In this document: one piece after another, positions 1 through 12,721 of the stretch
How positions within the stretch are numbered: the stretch's first letter is position 1
How the letters are laid out: the number at the start of each line of letters is the position of its first letter
NCBI GenBank assembly: GCA_013407085.1
Contig: JACCGJ010001833.1
Coordinates: 49,720-113,719 of the forward strand
Length of the DNA: 64,000 nucleotides
Reading direction: 5' to 3'
DNA from: Atriophallophorus winterbourni
Taxonomy: Eukaryota; Platyhelminthes; Trematoda; Plagiorchiida; Microphallidae
The notes under the pieces: model-generated
The model's database searches: none
The model's input: the letters and a program-made list of their open reading frames with translations, nothing else
Told to the model about the DNA's origin: nothing
Position numbers and translations under genes: made by a program

Positions 1-480
1 TAAGCGAACGAATTTCGTTGGAATGCAAGCGTGTTCACGCCTTGGTGCTTTTGAAGTGTTGCTAGAAAGACCAGAAAACAGACTTGCAATTTTTGGCGCA
101 TGGGACTCGTTCACCTTCAAGCTATGACGGTTCCATTCGGGTGCGAATAAGCTGAATCAGAGGCCAACATGAAAACGAAGTAAAATCACACCAAGTACAG
201 TTCGTACACAGAAACATTGCGCTCAATTATCTTTGCTCTAATTTTCAGTAGAGCATACCGGTTGAGCGCATTATTTTATAGAAAAAAATAGGTGTAATGA
301 CTGAAATTATTCTTAGTGAATTATCCGAAACGCGTAAAATTCGGCTGTACTGAACACTTCAATGTCATCATATACTTTAGAACAGATTTAATACAGGCAC
401 TTCATTGATTGATTTTCCAACTCTTGCAGGATAAAAGTCCCATAAGTTATGCTAGACACGGAGATTATCACGCTATTTAA
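1..480. other. No gene recognised
   Basis: A+T-rich sequence with frequent stops in all frames. Nothing coding or repetitive was recognised by eye. Confidence 0.5.
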
Positions 481-610
481 GAAAAGGGTGATACATTTGA
501 CTGCAACGATTACCGAGGAATAACTTTTATATGTGTTTTAGGACAATTGTTCGGCTAAGTTTTAAAGATGCGGCTACAGGTATTAGCTGATAGATTTTAC
601 ACGCTAATTG
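481..610 (+). mobile_element. Reverse transcriptase relic (RTE/L1-type)
   Basis: One frame reads EKGDTFDCNDYRGITF, then CVLGQLFG, a stop, then MRLQVLADRF. This is the KKGD...NYRGI...RLQ-LAD block at the fingers of RTE/L1-type reverse transcriptases. The rest of the element is not recognisable. Confidence 0.5.
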
Positions 611-1010
611 AAGGCGGCTATAGAAGCGTGTGCCATTGTTAGTTGTTTTTTATTAGTTTACCAAAGTCAGTAGAGTACGTTAGCAGAATGGATAATTTAT
701 TCTTCTATTCAGTTCGTGTTTGCGTTCTGTCGAACATGTTACTGCCAGATATTTTTGCCCTCGCTGAATGAAATAATTTTCAAAGAAATTTTACGATCTT
801 TAATCTCAACTAATACTGTGCTAGCCCCTGTTTAGTGAAAATCCTCAATGCCTCCGTTTGACACCCACTTGGTAAACGGAGTTTTACCCAACATATATAT
901 CTGCCTACTTTTCCCCATTTCACGTCGGAATCGGAATTTCTTTTAATTCTCCTTTGAAATATATGGATGCATAAATGAAAGTAAGTTAAGCAAGTTTCGC
1001 TTGTTTGTCA

Positions 1011-1212
1011 ATGTTGGGTATGTTTTGTACGACCAACCTGTACAATCACATGAGCACCAACTCATGTAGACTGGGTTTGAACCCATGACCATGAATAGAA
1101 ATGCTCATTTTCATGCATCTCTATCACACACACCGCACGACCGGTTGCGTGCTGTTTGCGCTGAGCCCATTGTCCCTACATGATGAATGCAAACAGCACG
1201 AAACCGGTGGTA
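1011..1212. repeat. Foldback-type repeat, copy related to 55.4-55.8 kb
   Basis: Shares the terminal motif TGTTGGGTA, the stretch around ACTCATGTAGACTGGGTTT, and the palindromic block around GTGCTGTTTGC with the element at 55434-55790. Internal arms 1140-1165 and 1186-1208 are inverted repeats of each other. It has no coding capacity. Confidence 0.6.
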
Positions 1213-4200
1213 AGGTATAGGTAATCTGTCTAAATATTGTGATATAGTGTAAGACCAATTCACGATTTCGTCAAAGTTTGTTGAAAATAAGCATAACGTT
1301 TGCAGTGGCCTTACCCAATTTCATATTCGGTCCGACACCAAAAGATAAAAATATATCAGTGATAAAAATGATTGCCATCAAAAATTCAGTTATTCGATCT
1401 CTACGATGTCAAATATGTTGAACCGAACATTAACCCACAAATATGGCTGATTGAATCTGTTGTGACATGGTCAAGAATGTATAGAGGTTTGGAAAGTGGA
1501 AAATCTTATGGCTTGTTAACTTGGTTTTTTCATGAGCGATAACTATTGAATCAATGAAACATTTACTAGAGTCATTTCAAACACTTACGAACAGATTATT
1601 CTACGATAATCGACACGGTCACAGTGACAGAGAAAACGATTTGGGGTGGATATCAAGTAATTCAAGGTAATTCAAGGTGTTCAATGTGCATAAAAGCAAC
1701 AAGCTCATTATTAACCATGGGATGGTAGAAATTAAAAATATGTACGTGTAAAAAAGATAAGCAGTTAGATTAAACAGTATATAAGTATTCAGTAAAGGAA
1801 TAATTCAATAAAAACTAGTCTGGTTTCGTTTTAAGGTCACACAAGCTAGTGGAGTGTGCAACGGTCGAAGGAAAACTGTTTAAAGTAAAACAGATAGAGA
1901 CAGAATAAAAAACTTCTACAGTTCATGCTGGAATGGGTTACCACCTTATAATAATGGGTCCGAACATTTCCCGTATCCCTTCGCTTGAATAGGTACAGTA
2001 AGGGATGGTTTTGGGTATGGTATATTTTATTAAGTAGGATAAAGTCTCCTCTGATTTGTCGATAAGTAAAGTCCAACATATTCGGGTGCGCTGTCACTTA
2101 TTTATAGAGCTCGCTATGATGCTGTGAACGAGTTTTGTTGAGCGATGATAGTTTCGCTGCATAATTTTTACATCCTTATTAAGCCATTAAGACCATGACT
2201 GCAGAGTGTATTCCATGACTGGTATCAACTAGGTATACGTGATACTTGGGAATATCTTGGGTGAAAATTTCCCAAATACCCGTTTCAGTAGATTGTGCAC
2301 ACGTGTTACCTTCGTAAAGGTAGTGTCAGTTTGAAAGAGTTTTTTTAATCTGGAGCATATCCAGACCCCCATGTGAGCTTATATGGGGAACCAGTAACTG
2401 ACCTTTCTTTCACAATCTATCTACTCAACTCACTTTGGCCTCTGGCGATTTGTTTTGAATTTTCTTCTTCTAATTCATTATTATTATTCTCACCGCCACA
2501 ATTTGGTAAGTCCGTCTTTGCTACAATGTTGCTTTATATAATCAAAATCGCCTTCAGCGCCGTCCGATCGACAACACAGAAGTCACCCTCAAGGATAAAA
2601 TTCGGTGTACTTCAACGCTGATGTATAGTGAAGTTTGCATGATTGGTTTGGTCTACTAGTCTCATCTACGGAATCGTACAACGAAAGGCTGATCCAATTG
2701 GCGCTTGAGTCGACTTCAACATGCCGAAACATTTTTTTCATTTTGACCTCTAATATTGTTGGATTACCATTTAAGAAATTTTTAATGAGAAATTCAGCAG
2801 CATTAGCAATACCGATACAAAATAAAAACCTGCTCCAAACCACAGGTTGGAAGGCTTATGTTGAACATGAAATTATTCTATCGCTCTCTTCGGCAAACAG
2901 CAATATATCACTGTCAGTGTTGACTAACAGTGAATATACATGCAATGATATATAAATATATATATATATATATATATCACATTATACTGCATTTATGATT
3001 TCCAAGAACCTGTTTCCAGCATGCAAGTAAGAAATTCTCTGTGTTATCTAGAGAGCGCAATGTCTTTCAAACATACTTAAAGTCCTCCCCGGCCTATTAT
3101 CATGTTGAACTGTTGCGAGTTATAACCATGTTCGTACTCCGTGGGTTATTTGAAACTTTAATTCTTGATTCATCTTGATTTGACATCCCAACCGCTCAGT
3201 CTTTACTACATGTGTGCATACGAGGTCAATTCTAACAGATCAAATGAGCATAGCATTCTATGGAGAGATATCGAACAATCAAATAGTAGCCAGAAAAGTA
3301 TGACCACCCTCTGAACACCCTCAATTGTCCGCAGCAGTTTAGAAAGTTACAAAAAATGGATATATCAGTTCGCTCGAATAGGTTTTTAGGTTGGAGGTTG
3401 GACGCAGGTATGTTGCATATAACTGACTTCAAATTGGCCTCGTATTAATAATGAGCTGGGTTACGATGCAGAGCAAAGCTCTTGAAGTTTGAATGTGCTG
3501 AAATACATGATGTATACACATTCTCAAACATGGCAATTTCATACGGCGTTCATCACTAGAACCATTTATGCCAGTAAAAATACCGCTACAGTGCGTTCGA
3601 CATTTGACTACCGGATTGGACCGAAATCCTCGAAGTTTTAAGTCGTTAGGTTTGAGAAAATTGTTTTAGGCTTGTGAGCCTCTATACACAGATTCATACA
3701 ATGGAATTTGTAGAAAATACCGTCTTTTAAATCTGAGGTAAATCTTAAACAATGTGTCTACAGAAAGTCAAAAAATTTCACATGACGACATGATTATTTG
3801 CGATATTGTGGCCGGAACGATATGCTGACTACATTTTTCACAGATTTTTACAAACTATAGAAGACATGCGCAATAATAGGTTTCGGAATCATAACGGAAT
3901 TTTTCTTTAGTTAAAATGGAAAAATATAAAAACATTATCTTCAATCATTTCCATTCACCATATTACTTCACTATATCTGACCTTTCTCCTGTCTGGGAAA
4001 CAGAAACATCTGCTACTCTTGCTTGTCTGAGCTAAAGTAATCTGTTTTCTTGTTTGACGAAACGTAAAGCTTTCGAGTTTCACATGAAAGTTAAGTTCTT
4101 AAGAAACATTTGAGAATTTTTGTTGAGAATTTCAGAGCTGTTTCAATATTGTCGCAGAAAATTTCATTCAATTATCAGCAAATATTAGCACGGTCATGAC

Positions 4201-4490
4201 TAATATATCTGCAAATTTAGATCATGCAACATTGACTGCACGGAATTCCTAAGGAAGAATAGCTACTTACTCTGAGGAATCTTGTCTGGTGCGTTGGGAA
4301 CAGGTTGTGGATAAATCCAAACCGGTTCACTGTGAAATATGTTTGAATTGCATGCATATTTTTGTAATGGAATGAATACAGATATATATCGGTGGCCCTA
4401 GTAGACATCATGCGATATTATTCGCGCGATTTATAAGTTATGCCTTTCAAAGTTTGGTGTTAGTCACGCAGGTTGTCAGCATCACGTCGG
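1213..4490. other. Mostly unassigned A+T-rich sequence
   Basis: No convincing gene. A weak stretch at 2373-2510 (LNSLW...FEFSSSNSLLL...PPQF) resembles the endonuclease segment of the CR1-B family but is too short to assert. A (TA)n run lies at 2953-2977. Confidence 0.4.
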
Positions 4491-5070
4491 AACTGCATCT
4501 TCTGAATCCTTTAAGGGATGCGATTGTGGAAATATACATAGTGATTCATTAGTCGTTGATGGAAAACCACTTACTTTCTGTGGAACATGCTGGTGTACCA
4601 CCCGCACACGTTTGGAGACGTAACTTCCTTGTCTGTATTTACAAAATGGTTTCAGCACGGATAATGCAACGAACGTGCATAAACTTAGCGACTTGCAGAA
4701 TATACAAAGGCAAGCTTCGGCAATCAGTAGTAATAAGGCCAAAGATTTACCACCGACGAAAACGAAAATCCTGCGTCATTTTTCACAATTCACCAGAACA
4801 ATTAGCGGATTTGGCGGTTGACAGTATTAACCAAAAATTAAGCTTTTGCCTCAATTTTTGACGAATAGGAAAATGTTATTACAGTACGAACAGCATTTCG
4901 TCTAGACCGCAAGCCATTGTCAAAGGAGCGCCCCAGAGCTTTAAAGATTGTACCAGCATCCGCTGAACAAGTAATTATATTACTGAAGAAAGGGATTACA
5001 GTTCGTGTGAAATCGCTAGAGCCAATGCGGGAGGTTAGCAAGCCCGGCACTGTAAACGACATTATCTTGC
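4490..5070 (+). mobile_element. Possible CR1-like ORF1 relic
   Basis: Around 4880-5060 the plus strand reads VRTAFRLDRKP then SKERPRALKIVPASAEQVII. This resembles the RxGR...RPRPxxVxF...V RNA-binding-like block of CR1 ORF1 proteins. Cys-rich codons at 4514-4600 could be the remains of its finger. It is heavily decayed, and the class is uncertain. Confidence 0.35.
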
Positions 5071-6420
5071 GCATTTTTGATTTTTTGCTTGTGAGTATGA
5101 GGCCGAAAGTTTGTTGGGAGCCTCTAAATGTGACAATGCATACTGTGATCCATAAAACTCTAAGGAATATAATTATGGTCAAAATAGATAGCTTTCTTTT
5201 ATGTTGTGGGCGTTGGTGTCTACTAAAACATGAATTCAACTAACATCACATGTGTATACGTAACTTACTCCCAAAGCAAGAAAGCGGGTGTGCTCCGACT
5301 AATTCTGCTCAAGCAGTTTGTGTTGTTACTATGAATTTTCTTAAGGGCATTCGAACGTGTGCAACACCAACCAGTGCTCTTCAAATCGATGGGACCAGGT
5401 ATTGAATGGGGTCTTCTAAAATGAAGGCACTCATTTTCGGGCGGCAGAACCATGTGGAGGTAAATAGCCTTGTTTTTTCAGCGGTGATAACAAGCTCTGT
5501 TGTGTCCGGGGGATCTGTTTTTGACACGATTCCAGTGAGTATCTTCCTAAGCCACATCGTTCTCGGTCGCCATCGATTATCTTTTATTGGCGGGAAATCT
5601 GAAATTACAGGGTACTGTCAGTTCCATTGATGTTCATGAGCAATTGCAGCGAACAATAGATGATTTTGTAAGATGAGAGAATACAGGCAATTGCCTATAA
5701 GCCAAACAGAGCGGTGAAAATTAAAAAAAATTATTTAACGATTCTGATCATGGATTATTTCTAGTCAAAGTCGGAAACTTGTCGAAGATTATCGAATGTC
5801 TCTAGGATGTTGTAAGCCATTCGGCGTTCATTTACGGCAGAATATGTCAGATCCTTATTTCCATGCATGTTTGTCCCCTTTTAAAATATGAGATTCCCGT
5901 CGCGTATCCGCACTATAAATGCGAATGTGATTCTTTGGAGAGGCTATAGAGGAGAGGTAATCCAACATGCGCCATCTCACGAACGACGATAGATGGAGCT
6001 CAGGTAAACTTTATCCCCCAGACCTTGAGAGGAAACGTTTTGACTGCTTATGAACTGTCGTATCCTTCTCGAACAATATGTTGACGTGTACCTTTGGTTC
6101 TCCAGGTTAGTTGGCAAATCAATGAATCGTCGACTTGAACTTAAGTTGAATGAGCCAAGAAGTGATAAGCTGAATTATGCGAGCATGCTATATACGCACT
6201 GTTGAACACTTGGAACGGGCGGGTGAACAAGTGTCTGTCACATCATTAAAACAGCTATTCAAAGCGCGATGGATCAGTTATTTTTGTGACGTTGGGATTA
6301 AGCTCTAGAGTGACGTATTGGTGGTTCTTTACTTTCATGGATGGACGTGTCAGCAAAATCAGCCATGGTTCTTCTTGTTAAGATGCTTTAACGAGATTTC
6401 GTGTCTTTTGCTTTTGCTAC
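5070..6420. other. No gene recognised
   Basis: Frequent stops on both strands. It lies between an ORF1-like relic and an RT relic in the same orientation, so it may be the eroded middle of the same LINE. I cannot show this. Confidence 0.35.
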
Positions 6421-6429
6421 AGAAGAAAG

Positions 6430-7300
6430 AGAATAAATGAACTGGATACTACCTATAAATTTACAAAATCTGACATTGGGGTCTCACAAGGTTCTGTAGT
6501 AGCCCCAAATATTCTCTCTGATTTTATAGATGATTTTGCATCTTCATTTCAATGTCCCTGCTACATGTTTGCAGGTGATGTTGAATTCACCCGATCCAGT
6601 TATCACGGTAATCTGTTGCGAGGTAATAAAATTGTCATTAAATGGTCGCAGGAACGGGATCTTGCACTAAACTATATTAAATGTCATGTGTTGTCGGCAA
6701 CACTCGACAAAATATAATTGACTGCAAATATCTTTAGGATCGATTTTAATTCAATTCAGAGGTTCTAGGATTTAGATGGACTTAACGGGGAACTTCAAAT
6801 GAGCTGCGCGTGTGCACAGTGAGGTAGAGCAGAACTCTTCAGGCTAAAACCCTGTTCTAACAACTAGAACGCCAGGGGTATTTATAATATTGCGTGCAAG
6901 CTACCCAAATGGTTGAAATTATTGCTGAGAAAACCTACGAGGAACGTCTAATTTGTTTAAGCCTTTATCCACTTCGGCGCCAGTCTCTACAGTGCAATCA
7001 AATAGAAACCTTCAAAATCCTGGAAGTCATAGGCAACGAGTGTTCTTAAAACCTGTTTTCTCGAGTGATCAACCCTTCAAAGAGAGGACATCAAATAAAT
7101 CTCGCAAATAATCATATTCCTCTGATACTAAGGCAAAACGTCTTTCGCATAAGATTAGTAAGTTTCCGGAATACTCTAACCGTGGACCTAATATCCTGCC
7201 GATCGGTTGGCGCGTTAAAATTGTTTTGGATGCTTGTAACACGAGCTTTTTTCTGAATTGTTTCCCTGAATTTGCAGGTCGCATATCGATAAATTTGGCA
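6430..7300 (+). mobile_element. CR1-like LINE relic: RT palm and C terminus
   Basis: Reads SDIGVSQGSVVAPNILSDFI then SSFQCPCYMFAGDVEF (catalytic FADD changed to FAGD), then a C-terminal part with YEERLICLSL...LRRQSLQ. The order and wording match the CR1-A element at 28.5-33.2 kb (SSALKCPCFIFADDVKF). It has many stops and frame changes, so it is an old insertion. Confidence 0.65.
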
Positions 7301-7559
7301 TTAAAATGTTTTTCACTTACAATTTCATACGCTTTTCACTATAACTGAAAAAAGAAACTTCACGAATAAAACAAAAATGCAATTAAATAATGTCATCCTT
7401 TAAATGTACGAACAAAATTTTCCTTACCTAACCTCTAACCAGCTTGATGGAGAGAAAACCATTGCGTTTTATCTAGTCGAAACTACAAAAATCTGTGTAC
7501 TGAATGGCGCTCGTGTCGACCCCTGTGCTCTCTCGATAAATTGACATTACAGCTCGATG

Positions 7560-9030
7560 AAGGGAGAGTAGGCGAAATGAGCCACCTTAAGTTTCAGAAG
7601 GCCTTTGACTCATTGAAACATAGCTAACTTCTGCATAAGCTTGGGATGCGTGAAATCACAGGTGAATAGCATTTATGGTTAGACAGCTTCGTAATCAATT
7701 GCACTGTCAAAATTGCAGTGGTTGCCACGTAGGAATCAGTGAAACTCAATGGAGTGCCTCAAGGCTCAGTGCTTGGTCAACTTATTTTTATTATTTTTAT
7801 AAACAACCTAGCAGCCTGATAGAGCTCACTTTGCTTATTTTTTGCTGAGGATGTTAGGATCCTAGGAACAGGCAGTAGAGATACGCTAATCTCTTATTTG
7901 AAAAGAGAAAATCGAATTGATAATTTATGAGACTTGCCACTAAACTTGGGAAATAGCTGCGTTTTGACGACTGATTTGGAGACAACACAATTAGAAGTCG
8001 GCGAAGGAACTGTCAGAATAGCTGCCGCTAAGAAAGGGAAGAATCTTAGCATTACAATCACAAGAGATTTTAAGTGGTCTACTTATTGTGGCGGAGCAGC
8101 AAAAAAGACTCGCAGAGAATTATTCATACTGAGCTCAGCTTTGTCAAAACAAAAACCTTTTATCTTCATTCGCTATACAAGGTAGCCTCACTTGAAAACT
8201 GTGTTCAATCCTTGGCACCATACTGGAACAACATTGTGTCTTGAAAGGGTCCAGCGCCTTCCGACTACGATGGTTAATGGTCAGACAGGTAAAACCTATT
8301 GATCATACTCAATGACATCCACCTGCTATAACTAAAGAGAAGGTAGCTGCAAAGTTACCCAATAGAAGCCATCAAGATTCTAATGGGTCTCGCGGGCAGA
8401 CAAAATTACTGAATTCAATAAAGAGTTGACTGAGGCTTCTGGTACGTGAGCAATTTTTCAGTAGCCGTGTGGTCAACCAGTGTAATAAACTTCCAGGTGG
8501 CATATTAAACCTTCTAACGTGTTAAGCTTTAAGAGGGAATTAGACGCTAAATGGCATACACTATTTTCAAACATTGTCTAATGAAATATTAAATAAAAAA
8601 CCACGAAAAATATATTTGTATTCTTTTACGTATATTATTAATTTTTCCTGATTCATTGATTTCTCAATGTGCTGGTTGTGTGAACCTTTACCGTACTTTC
8701 CAGATATCCGGAAACAAAAACGTACGAACTGTAAGAACTGTATAACAAATATCGAAGTGTCAGGTGCTCAACAGAATACAATCGAAGGAAATCTGGGCGT
8801 GTAATTGGATTTTAGCAACCTTCATCACTGTAGAACCTGATTTTAAACTTGAACTTGGCGTATAAATGCCTGTTGCATACGACGAGGATACCAAATAACA
8901 AAAAACGTACTATGATAGTGGTGTGCGCCACTTCGAACCTTTCTACCAACAGAAATTCTGGAAGCTTGGTTGACTTACCGGCCATTTACAGTCCTTTGCT
9001 AGCAATCTGAACTGAGCTTAACTGAACTGA
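7560..9030 (+). mobile_element. CR1-like LINE relic: RT, C terminus and 3' tail
   Basis: Contains LSFQKAFDSLKH and LNGVPQGSVLGQLIF, then FFAEDVRILG in place of the FADD motif. The frame at 7934-8185 covers the RT thumb. It ends with a degraded form of the 3' terminal sequence shared with CR1-A and CR1-B (8930-9030), finishing in AACTGA-type repeats. Confidence 0.68.
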
Positions 9031-9049
9031 CTGCTTACCAAGTCGAGCT

Positions 9050-9970
9050 AAATGGAATCCGATCCAAATCAACCCCTGCCATATTAGGGGTACCACGTGG
9101 TTCAGTTCGTTAACTATTCCGTTAATGATCAACCATCTGTATTGAATGGAAAATAATCGCTTTTTTTCGACGAACTAAAAATGTGGGGAGCGGTTGGTGC
9201 AGGTGAATACAGGGAAGTCTTGCATTGGAAATTAAATCAGTTTCAAGACTGATCCAACCACGGCAACTACGAATATATCTAACGAAGTATGCAGCTATAA
9301 ACATAGGACCTGGTTTGATGATGAGGACGTACTTTCTAGACGTTAATTTTATCAAATCTGTATAATGAGAGAGTGGTCTGGTATCATTTGTGTCGGCCTC
9401 GTTGAAGACGAACGCGGAATTCTCTTGTAAATCACTCGCTGCAAATCGGATGTTATTAGCTGTGCAGCTATCGTTTTCAATGAGTACCTCGGTATGTTCA
9501 GAATAATCTATGGCTCACAAATCAACCCTGTTCTTGAATACGATCTGTAAGCGTGCTGTTCGTTATCAAAAGAAAGAAAAAGCTACTATCGAGGAAGTTT
9601 AGCAGAGAGCAACGAAATTTGTAAAAGGTCTCCATTTGCACACTTATAATGATCGTCTTGTCAATTTGAATCTGTAAACATTGGAGTAGAGACGTAGACG
9701 CTTTGACTTTTTCGTTACCCACCGAAATCTTCTGGGATGTTATGGGTCGACTTTACAAGAGTTCTTTCCATTGACAGAAGATAGTAGAACTCGTGGTCGC
9801 ACTCTGAAAATGAAAAAGTGGAGAACGCTGTGAATTATTGCGCAATTCACAATATCCATTCGGGTGGTAAAAGCATGAAATTCAATGCCACAAGAAGCTG
9901 TGTTGCTGCAATCAGATGTAAATTTCAAAGCGTCTTTGGAGTCCTGCCAAATTAATGGAAATTGATAAGC
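9050..9970 (+). mobile_element. CR1-like LINE relic, third subfamily
   Basis: Reads NDQPSVLNGK...LFFDELKMWGA (a decayed FADDLKIW-type motif), then NPVLEYDL-ACC, SNEICKR/ATKFVKGLHLHTYNDRLVNL, RRRRFDFFVTHRNL and DSRTRGRTLKMKKW. This is the complete order of a CR1-type RT C terminus, spread over three frames. It lies directly downstream of the CR1-A-like relic that ends at 9030. Confidence 0.65.
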
Positions 9971-10590
9971 CATTCTTACTATCTTCTTCAGGATTGCCTG
10001 TTTCGGAGGATACATCGTCCTGGAGAATTTAGTGATAAATCTCACAGGCGAGTTGCTGCACCTGCTTCCATCAAGAAGAAGTAGAATAAGCTTCTTACTA
10101 ATACTCAGGAATGACAAACTTCCTATTGAACTGAAGCGCAATTTCAATCTTGTTGACTGGTATGTTGTCTCAGAGGAAGCTATAAAAATGTTGTTTCAAT
10201 ATGCAGTCTATTTAGCAATGTTTGTCTAACTTGCAACATAGGTTTTCTCCGTTGGTGCAGTGGACACCTGCGATGCGACAGATAATTAGATTCTGGGACC
10301 GTGCCTGGAAAAATTACAAAGAAACTCAGACACAACGGTCCGGGAAAAGGTATAAAGTGGTCAGGAATAAGGCTGTGGGAATATAACGCAAGGCAAAACG
10401 TGACTTTTAAATCACGGTTGGCACGCAATTTAAATAAGTGTCCTAAACTTCTCTATAGTTATGCATAATCCAAAGGCAAAACACGCAGGAAAACGGGCTC
10501 AAAATTAGGTAAGGTTTAGAAATTGCTTCGGCCTTTCTCAAACATTTACAGTCTGTTCAGATGTTTGATTGCCAAATAGATCCGCTTACC
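9970..10590. other. No gene recognised
   Basis: Short broken frames only. A KRYKVVRNKAVGIXRKAKRDF-like trace near 10340-10420 suggests the linker of a LINE ORF2, in keeping with the RT start that follows at 10600. Confidence 0.4.
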
Positions 10591-10599
10591 ATGCCGGAC

Positions 10600-10870
10600 A
10601 TCATAAGGTGAGATAGCATTGCTCCATTTGAGGAGCTATCCTTCACGGATGATGAGGTTCAACTTGGCCCTGCAGCAACTAACCCACATAAATCTGCTGG
10701 CCCAGACGATATTCAGCGGCAAATTATAAAGAAACTGGGGCCAATACTCGCAGAAACTGTGCGTAGACTTTATAGGGCATCCTCGCAGCATAGATAAATT
10801 AGGAATATTCAAAAGCTGGCTGATGTGATCCCATTACATATAGGTGGAAGTTTATCCTTAGTTTGTAATT
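10600..10870 (+). mobile_element. LINE RT N-terminal relic, 3'-truncated
   Basis: Reads FTDDEVQLGPAATNPHKSAGPDDIQ and IIKKLGPILAETVRRLY, the KSxGPDxI...LA-x5-LF block that opens CR1/jockey-type RT domains. It then stops, and a SINE-like repeat follows. Confidence 0.62.
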
Positions 10871-11165
10871 ACAATGCTTATTAGCTCAAATAAGAGTGAA
10901 AGTCGAGTCCAGTGCTTCCAATGTGGACCGTTGTGATATACTTTGTGAATATTATGAAGGACATTGTACTGATGAGTAGTCGCAAAATATAAAGAACGAA
11001 CTCTCCATATCCCTTGGAACAACAATGCCCATCGGATTTAAGCGGTGGTAGCTTACACTGTATCTGATGGGAAGACCTGACAAGGAGATCAAATCGGTTG
11101 GACTATCACAACAGATGTTGCTGGCTCCTTCTTCACTGGTCGGGCATATGACGCTACACAAATGT
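10870..11165 (+). repeat. SINE-B copy (tRNA-like), with 3' part
   Basis: Shares the core AGTGCTTCCAATGTGGACCG and a downstream block containing GGGAAGACCTG with the copies at 11240-11420 and, reverse-complemented, 35225-35605. Non-coding. Trailing part at 11060-11165. Confidence 0.55.
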
Positions 11166-11239
11166 GCCGGTCCGGAGAAACATTCATGAATGTTTAATAG
11201 AGATCGGTCGAACAGTGGCGTTAACTCAGACCGTAAGGC

Positions 11240-11420
11240 GTGAGATTACAATGATGATGGTCCTTGCTTCGAATCTGACACGAGACAGGATATGAACTGC
11301 TGATGATCTCAAATAACATCGAAATTCGTGTCCAGTGCTTCCAATGTGGACCGTTGTGATAAACTTTGTGAATATTTTGAAGGCATTCGTAATACAATCA
11401 AAGAAGTGGTACATTGTTTT
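11240..11420 (+). repeat. SINE-B copy (tRNA-like), 5' part
   Basis: Contains a degenerate T-arm-like motif (TGCTTCGAATCTG, near 11267-11280) followed by the core shared with 10880-10990. A second copy of the same core within about 450 bp suggests a local duplication. Confidence 0.5.
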
Positions 11421-12300
11421 CCCACCGAGCTTGATTTTGGCTCGACTATCAGACTTCCCGGTGAAGTTATTATCGATGCATGCACTACCGGCGAAAATGA
11501 TGATAATAATGATAATAATAGTTTATTCTTGGTGAAATACACGATCAAATGTTCAAAATTTCTAAAGCAAGATAATGTGATTAAATGAGTGGCAGAAGTT
11601 GCAAATCCAGAAATGTATTTTTCGTTCAAAAATGGAAATGGTAGGCTACATTGGTAGGAAAATGTTCGAAAATATTCATGAATATTGAGAATTCATTCAG
11701 ATCGAGTATTCAAACGAGAGAATGAAGAGAGTGCAAAACATTGAAAAGAACAAATGCAATAAGAAAATAAAGCAAAGGATTATATTTTTGAGTAAAGATA
11801 ATCAATATAATCATTGAATTTGTTTTAAATCAATCAGCGGGTATTGCAAAATAGGACGTGAAGTAACCGGCTAGAATGGGATTATGTTTATTTGGCACCG
11901 GGGTAGAATTAAGGCACTTGAGTAAAAAGATATATTACCACGACTTTTAGGGAATTTTAGGCAAGTTCAGTTCGCCGATTGCATCGAATCCGTTACTTTA
12001 TGGGACACGCTGACATCGGACGTCACTCGTGAAATCCTGAAGTCAGCAAACTGCGAGTTCTTAGGTAGATTTACTGGAAAAGGACGAAACATTCTCTTCA
12101 CCAGCAGGGTGAGAGGTCATCAGGATAAAATTTGCAAATATAACAGTAAAGCAAAGTTATGAAAAGATAATCAAGTTATGTTTAACCAGTTTCCTATGTT
12201 AACCGGTTAAAACAACATTTTCTATCCCTTCGACCTTTACTCACACGCCCAAACAATCTACCTTAGCATATACACCCTAATCTATATACATTCTGTCATG
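11420..12300. other. No gene recognised upstream of the gypsy fragment
   Basis: Mostly A+T-rich. It may include eroded gypsy pol sequence, but I found no diagnostic RT, RNase H or integrase motif. Confidence 0.4.
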
Positions 12301-12308
12301 ATTTCTTC

Positions 12309-12458
12309 TGCGTCGATAACATCAGGAAACATTTGCAAGCACCTTATAACTGTCCATACAAAGTCCTGCAACGCAAACCGAAGAATTATATTCTTGAATA
12401 CAACGGAATAAGTGATTCAATCAGCAATGATCGCCTGAAGCCTGCATACATTGAATAA
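12309..12458 (+). pseudogene. Gypsy/CsRn1-like integrase C-terminal fragment
   Basis: Fifty codons to a TAA, including LQAPYNCPYKVLQRKPKNY then ISNDRLKPAYIE. This matches the end of gypsy-type Pol (PPYxGPYKVLxR...VSxDRLKPAH). After the TAA the same frame runs on to TGA at about 12620 with a Pro/Thr-rich tail, so the TAA may be a secondary lesion. Only the 3' end of pol remains. Confidence 0.72.
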
Positions 12459-12710
12459 TCGTTAACCAGTGTGCCTTCATACTCTACACCCACTACTCAA
12501 CCTATGATTGACAATATGTCAAACCCACCTTGTACAGCTCCCACCCAACTAATGATTGATACATCGTCTACCCCACCAGAACCACTCACACGCGTTCCTA
12601 ATACCAAGCGCATCGAATGAAACCGTTTCGGTTACAATACTGTACATACTATTTTATGGAACTCACAAAAATTGAGAGTTTTGAGCTTTTCTCTTTCCGG
12701 AACCACGCTC

Positions 12711-12720
12711 TAGGGGAGTT
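12711..12720 (+). promoter_or_regulatory. Possible polypurine tract of the gypsy element
   Basis: TAGGGGAGTT lies about 95 nt after the extended Pol frame and directly before TTGTAGCG, where a 3' LTR beginning TG would be expected. Confidence 0.35.
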
Positions 12721-12721
12721 T

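Noticed and set aside
2373..2955. Two overlapping frames as a small gene
   Set aside because: Codon use and hydrophobic T-rich content look like chance. The only recognisable wording is a faint CR1-B endonuclease trace at 2430-2510.
4838..5239. Minus-strand frame of 133 codons
   Set aside because: The plus strand of the same stretch gives CR1 ORF1-like wording, so the minus frame is more likely a by-product.
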